A DNA stretch of 49,280 nt from CAYRPN01 sp964426135 (GTDB taxonomy: Bacteria > Planctomycetota > Phycisphaerae > Phycisphaerales > Phycisphaeraceae), in contig CAYRPN010000034.1 of NCBI GenBank assembly GCA_964426135.1, positions 1 through 49,280 on the forward strand. Direction: 5' to 3'. The notes under the pieces are model-generated. The model saw only the letters and a list, made by a program, of their open reading frames with translations, was not told the origin of the DNA and did no database searches. The translations under genes were made by a program, and so were the position numbers. Of the stretch, positions 36,201 to 43,444 are shown piece after piece; position 1 is the stretch's first letter; the number at the start of each line of letters is the position of its first letter.

Positions 36201-39050
36201 GAAGGTGAGATCCTCGATGCCGAAGTTGCTGATCGCTTCGGACGCCACGATGGTGATCGTGGCGACGGTGCTGTTGCGCGGGTCAGGCGACACCGCGGTG
36301 ATGCTGATGGTCGGCAGGACGGTGTCGGTGTCCCACGCATCGCTGGCGTTGGCGACCAGCGCGTTGCCCGCCAGGTCGGTGACGCCCGCGCCGGCCGCGG
36401 CAAGCGTCAGGGCGAACGCGCCCTGCCCGCCGGTGATGCCCCCGAGGTTGCCGAGCGTGAAGCTGGCGTTGTCGGAAGTGGTGAGCGTCTGGCTGCCGGT
36501 GAGCAGGTTGGAGCCGGCGTCAAACGTCAGGGCCAGATCCTCCAGGGCAAAGCCGCTGACCGTCTCGTTGAAGTTGATCGCGATGGTCTTGACGGTCTTG
36601 TTGCGGGGGTCGGGAGCGACATCGACGACATCCGCCGTGGGCGCGGTGGCGTCCACGTTCACGTTCAGGGCGCTGGACGCGCTGGACACATTGCCCGCCG
36701 CGTCGGTGACCGTGGCGGTGATGGCGCGGGTGCCTTCGGTCAACGGCGTCTGAATGGTGTACGACCAGTTGCCGCTGCCGTCGGCCAGCGTCGCGCCGTC
36801 GGAGACGCCATCAACGAAAATCTCCACCGTGCTGAACGCCTCAGCCGTGCCGGCAAACGTGGGCGTCGTCACATTGGTGACATTGTCGGTGCTGGACACG
36901 CCGCTGTCGTTGCCCGCATCGAGATCGGGCGTCGACGACGCGCTGGGTGCCGCGGTGTCGATGACCACATCCAACTGGGTGGAGGCGACGGACACATTGC
37001 CGGCCGCGTCGGTGCTGGTGGCGGTGATGACCTGCACGCCGTCGCTCAGGGCGCTGGTGGTGATGCTCCAGTTGCCCGCGCCGTTGGCGGCGCCGGTGCC
37101 CACGAGCGCGCCGTTGGCGAAGATCTTCACGATGCTGTTCGCCTCGGCGGTGCCGCTAAACGTGGGCGTCGTGTCGTTGGTCAGGTCGTCGTTATCCGAG
37201 AATCCGGTGTCGCTGGCGGTGGCCAAATCGGGCGTCGAGGTCGCGCTGGGGCTGGTGGTGTCCACCGTCACATCCAGGCCGGTGCTCGCGACGGACTGAT
37301 TGCCCGCGGCGTCGGTGGCCTTGGCGGTGATCGTGCGCACGCCGGCGGCCAGCGCGTTCTGGATCGTGTAGCTCCAGTTGCCGCTGCCGTCGGCGGCCGT
37401 CGTGCCGTCGCTGACGCCGTCGACGAAAATCTCGATCGTCGCATTCGCTTCGCCGGTGCCAGTCAAAGTAGGCAGCGTCTGATTGGTGAGGTTGTCGCTG
37501 CTCGATGTGCCGCTGTCGTCATCCGCATCGAGATCGGGCGTGCCCGGCGCGCTGGGGGCGATCGTGTCCACGACGAATGCCTCGACCGCGTTCGCCGCCA
37601 GCAGGTTCGCCGCGGCATCCTGGATGCCCGAGGCAAGCGAGGTGAGTGTGAGCACGTACGCGCCATCCGCGCCGGTCAGGGCCGCGAGATTGCTGAGCGT
37701 GAAGGTGATGTTGTCGCCGCTGTTGAGCGTTTCGCTGCCGTTGAGCAGGTTCGCCCCGCCATCGAGCGTCAGCGAAAGATCAGCCGCGGTGAAGCCGGTG
37801 ACCGCTTCGCTGAAGGTGATGACGATGCTGTTGACCGCGCCGGCGCTGGGATCAGGCGACACCGGCGAAATCGTGGCGGTCGGAACGACCGTCTCCACCG
37901 TCCACGCATCCGCATCGCCGACCGCCAGGAAATTGAGCTGGCTGTCGATGATGCCGGACTGGTCTGCCGTGAGGGTCAGCGTGTACTCGCCGTCCGCGCC
38001 GGTCAGGCCGCTGATGCCCGAAAGCGTCCAGGTCGTGCCGCCGTCGCCGGTGGTCAGGGATTCGGAACCGGTGAGCAGGTTGCTTCCACCGTCGCGGGTG
38101 AGCGAAAGGTCGGCGAGATTGAAACCCGCAACCGCTTCGCTGAAGGTGATGGTGACGGAGCTGACGGCGCTGTTGCGCGGATCAGGCGCGATGTCGCCGA
38201 TGGAGACCGTCGGCGCGGTGACGTCCAGCGCCGTCGTGGCGAGGCGCAGGGACTGGCCATCGCCAAAGAGCGCGGCGTTGCCGGTGTTGAAGGAAACCAG
38301 CAGCGCATCGGCGCCGGCGCCGTTGGAGTTCTTCAGGCCCACCGTCGAGCTGCCGCCGTTGGCCGCGCTGTTGCCCGTCGTGCTGTCGATGTAGTTGAGC
38401 ACGATGTCGCCGTCGGTCGCGCCGGTGTTGAGGCGCAGCACCGCCTGGAACGTGACCGCCCCGCCGCCGGTGGCATGCACCACGTCGTTCCATTCGATGA
38501 TGAGCTGGTCGTTCGTGCCGTCGTTGTTCACGTCGACGAACTTCGCCAGCACCTGGTCGTTGGCGCCGGCGTCGGTGCGCCAGTCGTCCCATGAAACAGC
38601 AATCGCCGCCTGCGAGGGCGACGATGACAGGTTGCTGTTGGTCGGGCTGCTGTTGCCGGTGGCGAAGGTGATCAGGCCGTTGTCGCTGACGAAGAGCTGG
38701 TTCGCTCCCGTGAACTGGTTGCCGTAAAACGTGAACGTGTCCGACCCCAGGTTGATCGACGCGCTGCCGTCGTCCGTGTCGTCCAGCACCGAGATCACGC
38801 CGTTCGCCCCAGCCGTCAGATCGAGGTTCGCGAAGGTGTGATCCGCATCCGCGAACCCGTGCGTGTTCGAACTGAGCAGCACGCGATTCTCCAGATTGGA
38901 GAGCCCGCTGAACTGCTGCACGGGCGACATCGGGGGCATCCGAAGCGTCTTGCCCTTGCGGCCCTTCCGCGCCGCCCGCGCGAAGTCCTTCTTCATCCAG
39001 TTGCGGACAAGGCCCTTGAGTTCGTCAGAGAGATCGGTGCGGTTGAACAT
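27228..39050 (-). CDS. Giant secreted adhesin-like protein with Ig-like and Calx-beta repeats (3,940 aa)
   Basis: A very large extracellular-type protein, poor in Cys and rich in Thr, Ala, Ser, Asp and Gly. Residues 1-61 hold a basic segment and LENRVLLSS (53-61), a variant of the planctomycete LEPR-x-LL motif of exported giant proteins. Residues about 62-275 form a nidogen-like beta domain (FVSDNGLITFA, WDDWRTDAGAND, DVNNDGTNDQLIIEW). Two PDPRN-type Ig-like modules (277-496), three TPDL modules (497-801), two more PDPRN modules (804-1021) and one TPDL module follow. Then come eighteen TPDL modules in six A-B-C triads (about 1121-2944), a fifth PDPR module, a cadherin/VCBS-like domain (3049-3159) and seven Calx-beta modules (3160-3940). 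Modules bind Ca2+ in known relatives; a role in adhesion or matrix is inferred. No C-terminal anchor or sorting domain is visible. Confidence 0.9.
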   Translation of the reverse strand: MFNRTDLSDELKGLVRNWMKKDFARAARKGRKGKTLRMPPMSPVQQFSGLSNLENRVLLSSNTHGFADADHTFANLDLTAGANGVISVLDDTDDGSASINLGSDTFTFYGNQFTGANQLFVSDNGLITFATGNSSPTNSNLSSSPSQAAIAVSWDDWRTDAGANDQVLAKFVDVNNDGTNDQLIIEWNDVVHATGGGAVTFQAVLRLNTGATDGDIVLNYIDSTTGNSAANGGSSTVGLKNSNGAGADALLVSFNTGNAALFGDGQSLRLATTALDVTAPTVSIGDIAPDPRNSAVSSVTITFSEAVAGFNLADLSLTRDGGSNLLTGSESLTTGDGGTTWTLSGISGLTGADGEYTLTLTADQSGIIDSQLNFLAVGDADAWTVETVVPTATISPVSPDPSAGAVNSIVITFSEAVTGFTAADLSLTLDGGANLLNGSETLNSGDNITFTLSNLAALTGADGAYVLTLTSLASGIQDAAANLLAANAVEAFVVDTIAPSAPGTPDLDADDDSGTSSSDNLTNQTLPTLTGTGEANATIEIFVDGVSDGTTAADGSGNWSYTIQNALAAGVRTITAKATDAAGNQSVASTGLDVTVDTTSPSATSTPDLATASDTGFSDNDDLTNDTTPTFSGTAEANSIVKIFANGALVGTGAANGAGNWSITTSALSDGVQVITATSTDAAGNVSVASTQLDVVIDTAAPSASSTPDLDAGNDSGVSSTDNVTNVTTPTFAGTAEAFSTVEIFVDGVSDGATLADGSGNWSYTIQTPLTEGTRAITATVTDAAGNVSSASSALNVNVDATAPTADVVDVAPDPRNKTVKTIAINFNETVSGFALEDLALTFDAGSNLLTGSQTLTTSDNASFTLGNLGGITGGQGAFALTLAAAGAGVTDLAGNALVANASDAWDTDTVLPTISITAVSPDPRNSTVATITIVASEAISNFGIEDLTFTRNGGSNLLGGGQSLTTGDNITFTLTGLAALTGVDGTYVLTLDALTAGIEDGAANLLETGDSTSFVADFTPPATPSTPDLISADDSGTSDTDNLTSLVTPTVQGTAEVGSVVSIFVGGVLDGQVNPDANGDWNYTIDGPLVTGNNLITVTATDAAGNESSVSGTLTIVIDVTAPSAPSTPDLAAGSDSGSSNSDDNTSDTTPTFTGTAEADSIVKIFIDGVEAGSGVATGGNYSVTVSVLPDGVFAVTSTATDAAGNTSSASSALSLTVDTTAPSAPSTPDLTSGDDSGSSNSDDLTSNTTPGLSGTAEAGAGIEIFVDGVSDGTASADGSGNWTYTIQGALATGARVITAKATDAAGNVSVASTGLTVTIDTTAPSAPSAADLAAASDTGTLDSDDLTNDTTPTLAGTAEANASIEVFVDGVSDGTTSADGSGDWTYTIQSALTTGVRTITAKATDAAGNESVASTGLDVTIDVTAPSAPSTPDLAAGSDSGSSNSDDNTSDTTPTFTGTAEADSIVKIFIDGVEAGSGVATGGNYSVTVSVLPDGVFAVTSTATDAAGNTSSASSALSLTVDTTAPSAPSTPDLTSGDDSGSSNSDNVTSNTTPGVSGTAEANSSIEIFVDGVSDGTATANGAGAWTYTIQNALSEGARTITARATDAAGNVSVASTGFSVTVDTTAPSAPSAADLAAASDTGTLDSDDLTNDTTPTLSGTAEANASIEVFVDGVSDGTTSADGSGNWTYTIQSALSTGVRTITAKATDAAGNESVASTGLDVTIDVTAPSAPSTPDLAAGSDSGSFNTDNNTSDTTPTFTGTAEANSIVKFFVAGVQVGSGVADGGGNYSVTVNAMADGTFVFTSTATDAAGNTSVASGGLTVTVDTTAPVAPTTPDLAGGDDTGSSNSDNITSDTAPNISGTAEANSTVEIYVDGVSDGTATANGAGAWSHTIQTPLASGARVITAKATDPAGNVSVASTGLTVTVDTAAPSAPSTPDLTAGSDTGTLDSDNLTNDSTPTLAGTAEANAIVEVFVDGVSDGTTTADANGDWTYTIQSALTTGVRAITARATDAAGNQSVASSGLNVTIDVTAPSTPSTPDLAAGSDSGSSSSDDNTSDNTPTFTGTAEADSIVRIFIDGVEAASGVATGGNYSITLSALPDGGFAVTSTATDAAGNASSASSALSLTVDTTAPSAPSTPDLAGGDDSGFSNSDNITSDTLPAVSGTAEANASIEIFVDGVSDGTTTANGAGAWSYTIQNALSQGARTITARATDAAGNVSIASTGLSVTVDTTAPSAPSAADLAAASDTGTLDSDNLTNDSTPTLSGTAEANAVVEVFVDGISDGTTSADGNGDWNYTIQSALTTGVRTITARASDAAGNQSVAGAGLDVTIDVTAPSTPTTPDLATASDSGISDNDEITTDTTPTFNGTAEADSIVKIFIDGVEAGSGVATGGNYSITLNVLPDGVFAVTATATDAAGNVSAATSALTLTVDTTAPSAPSAPDLVSGDDSGTSSSDNLTNVTTPGISGTAEANSTVEIFVDGVSDGATLADGSGNWSYTIQNALPTGASTITARATDAAGNVSVASTGLTVTVDTAAPSAPTTPDLTAGTDSGTLDSDNLTNDSTPTFTGTAEANAVVKVFVDGALDGSTTADGSGNWSYTIQSALSTGARDITATATDAAGNASSASSALTITIDVTAPSAPTTPDLASGSDSGSSSSDNNTNDTTPTFTGTAEADSIVKIFIDGVEAGSGVATGGNYSITLNVLPDGVYAVTSTATDAAGNTSAISSGLSITVDAAAPSAPSTPDLASGDDSGTSNSDNLTNDTTPGISGTAEANSTVEIFVDGVSDGTTTANGEGAWTYTIQNALSSGARTITAKATDTAGNVSVASTGVTLTIDNTAPSAPVTDLADASDTGPSTSDNTTNDNTPTVNGTAEANAAIEVFVNSSSVGTTTADANGDWSFTFETLADGTHTVTAKATDAAGNVSATSTDLAVTVDTVSPTVDITDVTPDPRETTVDTITIVFSEAVAGFTLADLSLTLSGGSNLLTGAQTLTTNDNITFTLGNLAGLTGVGGTLTLTLTGSGVTDTAGNVSGDATDSWQFNTLPPTLTTVSTLAGAVKNTAFTITYASLAAAANEADVDGGLILFKVASVTTGTLTKNGTAVVAGTTTLAPGEELVWTPANNALGTLNAFKIRANDTFDDSAADVQVKVTVTNPTVSLTGVDLAGTEDGSGTATFQVTRNGTTASALTVVFALTGTAGNGLDYATLNSSVVIPAGQASATVTITPTDDVIFEAAETVIVTLGNSVNYLVDANNKTATATIADDEPTVSVTANDPDATEAGLTPGQFTVALSHAVNQDVKVFYTVTGTAGNNVDYTTITNFVIIAAGQTSAVINVTPRQDATKENAETVIVTLTANAAYGINNDAKTATVTLADDEPTVSIAANDAAAAESDLTTGQFTITLSNAVTQDVRVNFTVTGTAGNGIDYNAVTNFVIIPAGQTTATVTITPKQDALNETDNETVILTLTPALTYAVDSANKTATVNVVDDEPTVSITATDDTATEAGLTTGQFTVTLSNAVTQDVKVLFTIGGTAGNNVDYTTIANFVTIPAGQTSATVTITPKQDALNETDAETVVLTLANSTAYAVDANAKTATVNVADDEPTVSITANDDAATEAGLTTGQFTVTLSNAVSQDVKVLFTIGGTAGNNVDYTTIANFVTIPAGQTSATVTITPKQDAIAENAEAVTLTLANSTAYAVDANAKVATVTVADDEPTVSIAATDATASEEGLETGQFTVTLSNAVSQDVKVFFTIGGTAAHGIDVAAITTFVIIPAGQTSATVTVTPRQDTVVENSETVVATLVAQSTYRVDQANKAATVTLADNEPTVSIATTGPIGSENGNTPGEVTITRTGGTDTALTVFLTILGTAVNGVDYNALLTAVTIPAGQSSLVLPITPKTDALNENDETVIVRLRAGTTYRIDGEASEALVTIEDIA
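27230..29570. repeat. Seven Calx-beta-encoding repeats, period 333-336 bp
   Basis: Seven units beginning EPTVSI or NPTVSL and containing PAGQTSATVTITP, encoded on the minus strand. Corresponding bases recur at about 27882, 28215, 28551, 28887 and 29220, giving a period of 333-336 bp. The units at about 28060 and 28395 share long near-identical DNA. Confidence 0.9.
30220..35690. repeat. Six copies of a 912-bp higher-order repeat
   Basis: Within the giant gene, TPDL Ig-like modules occur in an ordered triad. A has IVKIFIDGVEAGSG, B has DSGSSNSD followed by IEIFVDGVSDG, and C has SDTGTLDSD followed by EVFVDGVSDG. The triad repeats six times. The marker ACGATGCT in module A lies at 30997, 31909, 32821, 33736, 34648 and 35560, so five intervals are 912, 912, 915, 912 and 912 bp (304 or 305 codons). 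Positions 34407-34673 and 35319-35585 are identical over 267 nt. Confidence 0.93.
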
Positions 39051-39470
39051 GGAAGTTGTTCCTGGAGAGCTGTTGCGGACACCCCGATTTTTCCGTCACC
39101 ACGCGAGTTTCGAGCCGCGCGACAGACGCCCCGATCCGTGCCGTGCTCGAACGAAAGACGGAAACTCGATGTGGTCGTATCGACCGGCTGAAGATGGGCC
39201 TTAACACCTGTGCCAAAGATTCCGCCGCCCAGCCCGGTAAACAGAAATTTTCCAGCGATCTGATTTGCACGCGCCGCGTCCCGGCCCTGCCGCTTCCGCC
39301 CTGCCGCGCCCTATGCGCGAGCGAGGCCGGATATCGGTCCCTGCCCGATCCGCGATGGCGATAACCCGCGCGATTTTTCTTGCGTGGGCGATAATCGCCT
39401 GTATTTTTCAGGTGAACCGGTCTTGGTGGTGGAAGCGGTGAAATGCTGGTTCGAGGAGAAGTGCCCCTTC
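39051..39470. other. Divergent intergenic region between giant gene and prepilin gene
   Basis: This 420-bp stretch separates the minus-strand giant gene from the plus-strand prepilin gene and must contain both promoters. The giant gene has AGGAA about 10 bp before its ATG. I see no convincing -35/-10 pair, repeat family member or small gene; an open frame from GTG 39384 is only an upstream extension of the prepilin gene. Confidence 0.5.
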
Positions 39471-40124
39471 ATGGAGCGGTGTCTTCCAGGCCGCGGTGAC
39501 CGAGCGCCTCATGGCAGGCGCGGCTTTACCCTCGTCGAAATGCTGGTGGTCGTCGCGGCTCTTTCGCTGCTCATCGCCGTCATGCTGCCGGCGCTCGGCC
39601 GCATGCGCGAAGCATCCCGCCGCGCCGTCTGCGCCGCACGCCTCAACCAGATCGGCGGCGCCATCAACGCTTATCGCCTCGACTCCGGCCGCGCCTTCGG
39701 CCTGACCGAGTACGTCGCCAACGGAGTCGTCGTCGACGCCAACGACAACATGTTCTCGCTCGCCCGCTACGTGCCCAGCCTCGACACCTTCACCTGCCCC
39801 AGCACCCGCAACACCATGAGCGCCGCCGACCGCCTGCGCGTCAAACCCATCAACACCACCGGCGATTTCAGCAGCTACGAGTCCTATGGCAAGTTCGACA
39901 GCGGCGGCCCCGTCAAGACCCCCACCAACTGCAGAGGCAAGGAATCTCAAATCTGGCTCGTCTTCGATCAGGACAACCCGGGCGTCAACCATCACCTGAG
40001 TTGGGACGACAACCACGGCCCCCTCGGCGGGCACGTCCTCTTCGTCGATGCACACATCAAGTGGATCGAAGGCCCGCTCTGGGAAACCCGCCGCTGGGCG
40101 GCCCAGCGCATGCATCTGAAATAG
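39471..40124 (+). CDS. Prepilin-like protein (type II secretion/type IV pilin-like N-terminus)
   Basis: The start is placed at ATG 39471 (MERCLPGRGDRAPHGRRG), preceded by GAGGAG; an in-frame GTG at 39384 would add 29 residues unlike any prepilin leader. The 217-residue protein has the leader-peptidase site RRG|FTLVEM followed by the hydrophobic helix LVVVAALSLLIAVMLPALGRMREA and the usual AARLNQIGGAINAY. The C-terminal LGGHVLFVDAHIKWI resembles the (F/V)xDGHVxW ending of the planctomycete DUF1559/prepilin-like families. It probably forms or decorates a pseudopilus or is an exported surface protein. It stands alone, 346 bp upstream of the next gene after a repeat-bearing gap. Confidence 0.85.
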   Translation: MERCLPGRGDRAPHGRRGFTLVEMLVVVAALSLLIAVMLPALGRMREASRRAVCAARLNQIGGAINAYRLDSGRAFGLTEYVANGVVVDANDNMFSLARYVPSLDTFTCPSTRNTMSAADRLRVKPINTTGDFSSYESYGKFDSGGPVKTPTNCRGKESQIWLVFDQDNPGVNHHLSWDDNHGPLGGHVLFVDAHIKWIEGPLWETRRWAAQRMHLK

Positions 40125-40203
40125 CGCCACAACCTGCAAGAGCCGCGCACGCAGTAAGCGGAGCCGCGCAGGGTGCCGCCAAGCGCGTAGGGTGACGCCA
40201 AGC

Positions 40204-40323
40204 GTAGGGTGGGTTGAGGCTTGGCGAAACCCACCAACCACGTGAACGACATGCAACGGGAGCGAGAGAAGGTTCACGCGACACACATCCCATGGTGGGT
40301 TTCGCGGACTCAACCCACCCTAC
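40204..40323. repeat. Inverted GTAGGGTGGGTT repeats
   Basis: Between the prepilin gene and the next gene, GTAGGGTGGGTTGAG...AAACCCACCA (40204-40236) and its imperfect inverted copy (40293-40323) flank 56 bp. A partial tandem with AGGGTGACGCCAAGCG precedes it at about 40169-40203. Similar GTAGGGTGGGTT words are common dispersed repeats in many bacterial genomes. Confidence 0.85.
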
Positions 40324-40402
40324 TATTTACTTGCTAATTGCTGACGTCGGTGTCCGCGCCGCACGAGGTATACTGGCTTCGCACCCCTTTCGCGGAGGCC
40401 CC

Positions 40403-41872
40403 ATGCGTTGCCTTGTATCCAGACACGTTTCTTTTGCGGTCTGTTTCGTCCTCGCGATCGCAGCGCCGCCCGCCTGCGGCGCCGACGACGTCAGGCAGGC
40501 GTTCGATTCCCTCTTCGCAGCCAAGATCAAGGCAGCCGCGAGCACCATCGACCGCGCCGATGACTTGGCGCTCGCCCGGGACATCCTCGCTGTGGCGAAA
40601 TCGACGACGAACCAGCCGGCCCTGCTCGCGCTGCTCTGCGATGCCGCACACGATCTGGCGATCAAGCATGCCGATGGTTATTCCACCGGCGTGGAGGCGC
40701 AGCAGATTCTGGCCGACACCGTGGCGGAGAAGCGACCCGGCGCGCGGGACAAACTCGTCGCCCTCCTCACCCGCCAGGCCGCCGCCGGCAAACCGGACGA
40801 GCGCGAACCGGCCGGAGAAAAGCTCATCGAATTGCTCATCGCCATGGGCGATGAAAAAGCCGAGAAGAAGCAGTACAGCGAAGCGGCCGGCGACTACCGC
40901 CGTGCGGTCTCCGTGGCGACGCAGAGGAAATCCGCGTTGCTGGAGGAAGCGAAAGCGAAGCTGGAGTGGGCGACAGGCCGGGAGCGCACGACCAAGCGCC
41001 TCGCCCAGTTGCAGGAAAAGCTGTTGAAGGACGCCGCCGATCACGCTGCTGCCGAGGAGATCGTGAAACTGTATGTGGTCGAACTGGATGATCCCGCCAG
41101 CGCATCGCCCTTCCTGAATCGGGTCAAAGATGAGCAGCAGAGGAAGATGGTGCCGCTGGCGATGGAACCGATCGAGAAGTTGACGGAGGCACAGTGCCTG
41201 ACGCTGGGCGAATGGTTTCGATCGCAGGCGGTGCGTTCCACCGGAGCGCCGGCCCGTGCGCCCCTGGAACGCGCGGACAAGCTTCTTTCCCGGTTTCTCG
41301 CTTCCAGCGCGGGCAGCCCGCTGGAGAGAACCAAGGCGGAGGTTGCGCTGAAGGAGTTGCGAGCCGAACTCGCCAAAGGGTCCGCGCCGGTCGCCACCAC
41401 GCGGCCAACCAAGCCGAAGATTCCCGTGAGCGTCGATGGGTGGAACGTTCGCTGCTGGCAGAATCGCTGGATCAATTTTCCACTTTCAAAAGTCGACGCC
41501 AAGGCAACGGAAGACGGACTGGTGGTCAAGAACACGACCGGGATTCATTCATTCGTCCAGCTTTACTACGGCAACGCAATCGACGGAGATTTCGAGTTCG
41601 AGGTTCAAGTCATGGGCGCGAAGGATGTGGGCATCGTCACCACCGACGGGGCGGATCGCACGTTCCAGGTGATCTGGGAAGACCGAACCCAATGGCGTAC
41701 GGTGCGCATCGTCCGGAAAAAAGAGAATTTGCGTTGGTTCGTCGACGGGAAGCCAACCGAAGCCACGTCGTTCGACACCAATGACAAGACGATGAAGTGC
41801 CACATCCACGTCGGACTGTGGAGCAATGAAACGCTGACGATCCGGCAGGTGAAACTGACGAAGCCGAAGTGA
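40403..41872 (+). CDS. Secreted protein with helical repeats and C-terminal beta domain, function unknown
   Basis: The start ATG 40403 follows GGAGG (40393-40397); the longer open frame begins in repeat DNA. The 489-residue protein has a signal peptide (MRCLVSRHVSFAVCFVLAIAAPPACGADD). Residues about 25-300 are charged, helical and TPR-like (IAMGDEKAEKKQYSEAAGDYRRAVSVA). The last about 150 residues (from WNVRCWQNRWINFP to LTIRQVKLTKPK) look like a concanavalin/LamG-type beta sandwich, with GDFEFEVQVMG and WFVDGKPTEATSF. Such domains bind carbohydrate or protein ligands in other proteins. No catalytic motif is evident. Neighbours are prepilin-like genes on both sides, so a surface role is possible. 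Confidence 0.7.
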   Translation: MRCLVSRHVSFAVCFVLAIAAPPACGADDVRQAFDSLFAAKIKAAASTIDRADDLALARDILAVAKSTTNQPALLALLCDAAHDLAIKHADGYSTGVEAQQILADTVAEKRPGARDKLVALLTRQAAAGKPDEREPAGEKLIELLIAMGDEKAEKKQYSEAAGDYRRAVSVATQRKSALLEEAKAKLEWATGRERTTKRLAQLQEKLLKDAADHAAAEEIVKLYVVELDDPASASPFLNRVKDEQQRKMVPLAMEPIEKLTEAQCLTLGEWFRSQAVRSTGAPARAPLERADKLLSRFLASSAGSPLERTKAEVALKELRAELAKGSAPVATTRPTKPKIPVSVDGWNVRCWQNRWINFPLSKVDAKATEDGLVVKNTTGIHSFVQLYYGNAIDGDFEFEVQVMGAKDVGIVTTDGADRTFQVIWEDRTQWRTVRIVRKKENLRWFVDGKPTEATSFDTNDKTMKCHIHVGLWSNETLTIRQVKLTKPK

Positions 41873-41953
41873 GGTTTGTCGACACCGGGGCCGACCCGGC
41901 CTCCCAGGGCTTTTCAATTCTCGCAGACAAATGGTTGTTCCCGGAAATCATAG

Positions 41954-42159
41954 AGAGCACAAAGGCACGAAGGTCACGAAGAGGAAGATGAAGATGAAAG
42001 GGCTTGACTCTCTGAGAAATTCTTAGGAGCCGTGAAGGATGAACTCCGCAGATTCGAATCGCTTCGATCCCAGCCGGACGACTTGGAAAGTCGTCCCACA
42101 TGCGATGTTGATCCTGCACGGCTCCTTAGTGTCCTTCGTGGCTTTGTGTCCTTTGTGTT
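41954..42159. repeat. Nested palindromic region with CACAAAGGCACGAAGG words
   Basis: In the long gap 41873-42655, an outer imperfect pair (41954-41973 and 42132-42159) of CACAAAGGCACGAAGG type encloses 10-bp arms AGGAGCCGTG (42025-42034 and 42117-42126) and an inner 9-bp perfect hairpin GGACGACTT (42076-42084 with 42088-42096, 3-nt loop). No open frame with a plausible start is seen. Confidence 0.7.
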
Positions 42160-42228
42160 CAAACCGGTGATCCAGCACCTATCCGGAAATGGAGAATTGA
42201 AAAGCCTGCCCCGGCCTCCCCATCAATC

Positions 42229-42257
42229 TTGCTCGTCAGGTCATTTTTCGGTACAAT
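42229..42257 (+). promoter_or_regulatory. Candidate sigma-70 promoter of the second prepilin gene
   Basis: TTGCTC (42229-42234), 17-bp spacer, TACAAT (42252-42257). It is the best-looking promoter in this gap and would give a leader of about 390 nt before the ATG at 42656. Confidence 0.55.
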
Positions 42258-42439
42258 GTTCTCATGATCGCCACCACCGCCATCCGGGGCGTGCGTTGTT
42301 CGTTGCGCCGGCCGACCGCGCCGCCATCCCCCTGCCATGGCGATGCTGCGCCTGGCCGAAGATGTGGCCGGAAAGTGTCCTACGTTTTTGGCAGTCAAAG
42401 CAATAATGGCTTGTGGATGCTGGACTTAGCGCCCTTTCA

Positions 42440-42481
42440 GACCCCCTGGGGGTCCCTGACCGGCCACTTTGGAGTGGCCGG
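42440..42481 (+). other. Two adjacent hairpins in the prepilin leader
   Basis: GACCCCCTGGGGGTC (42440-42454, 7-bp stem) and a 9-bp perfect stem CCGGCCACT with TTGG loop (42460-42481) stand side by side in the predicted leader. They could be a structured regulatory leader; no known riboswitch class is recognised. Confidence 0.5.
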
Positions 42482-42655
42482 CCCGTTGGGAGAAGGCGGC
42501 CTGGTCTGGGGCGAGCTAACACCCTTTTCGTGATTCGCCCCGGGATTAGCCCCGGCCAGAATGTAGAATGGCACGCGGTCACAGAAGGTCGGTTGAGTGG
42601 TGGCCGCTCCGTACAGATGTTGCCTGCGTCCGTCGCCTCCTTGGAAGGAGTCGTC

Positions 42656-43399
42656 ATGCCCCGACAAACCACATGGAAGTCTTCCGCGTTCACCCTCATT
42701 GAACTGCTGGTGGTGGTGTCGATCATTGCGCTCTTGATCGGCATCCTGCTGCCGGCGCTGGGCAGGGCCCGGGCGTCGGCCAAGCAGGTGCAGTGCCTGA
42801 GCAACATGCGTCAGCTTTGCCTGGCGACGGGCAGCTATCAGGAAGACAACAAGCGGATTTTTCCGCAGCCGTTCATCAACAGCAACATCCCCGGCACCGC
42901 GGCGCAGAACTCGGCGATGTGGTTCAACGCGCTGGACAAGTATCTGACCGCACAGAACAGCACGTACGACTCCGACCCGAACAACCGCAAGTACGACGAG
43001 TTCAAGCAGGATCCGGTCTGGCTCGATTTCGACACGGCAGGCAACGTCCGCCGGGACAATCGCACGATCAAGATGAACGAGGAGTTCGGCTACAGCGTTT
43101 CCGGCGTGGCGAAGTTTTTCAACGACAACAATCTCCGCGCCGCCGCCAACACGGTGATGTACGTGGATGGCCGGGCGCTGGACCGCCGGCCCGATGCCCC
43201 GGGCGATTCTTCCTTCGGCCACTTTCACGCGGGTGAAGGCACGGTGGGCCTGCGGCACAACGACGGCGCGAACGTCGCCTTCGCCGACGCCCATGCGGAA
43301 CTGGTCGTCCAGGACATCCGCACTTCGACGGCGGCGCCTTCGTGGTTCAACGAGCCTGATCCCAAGCAGAAGCTGATCTGGGATTTCCACGGGCCTTGA
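42656..43399 (+). CDS. Prepilin-like protein, planctomycete type
   Basis: The start ATG 42656 follows a strong AAGGAG (42645-42650); the open frame from 42413 is a 5' extension. The 247 residues begin MPRQTTWKSSAFTLIELLVVVSIIALLIGILLPALGRARA, a prepilin leader with Ala instead of Gly at the -1 site. CLSNMRQLCLATGSY and the C-terminal GTVGLRHNDGANVAFADAHAEL match planctomycete prepilin-like families. It is probably exported and processed by a PilD-type peptidase. It is preceded by a long leader with hairpins. The 205-bp gap to the response regulator gene, which is convergent, contains two dispersed repeats and a terminator for the opposite strand. Confidence 0.88.
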   Translation: MPRQTTWKSSAFTLIELLVVVSIIALLIGILLPALGRARASAKQVQCLSNMRQLCLATGSYQEDNKRIFPQPFINSNIPGTAAQNSAMWFNALDKYLTAQNSTYDSDPNNRKYDEFKQDPVWLDFDTAGNVRRDNRTIKMNEEFGYSVSGVAKFFNDNNLRAAANTVMYVDGRALDRRPDAPGDSSFGHFHAGEGTVGLRHNDGANVAFADAHAELVVQDIRTSTAAPSWFNEPDPKQKLIWDFHGP

Positions 43400-43444
43400 G
43401 TGGGGAGTCGGAACTCGCAATGCGGAGAAGTCATCGCCGCATCT

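Noticed and set aside
42264..42533. Possible 89-residue protein in the prepilin leader
   Set aside because: It has an ATG near the predicted transcript start, but no ribosome binding site, low-complexity composition and hairpins within it. Treated as leader.
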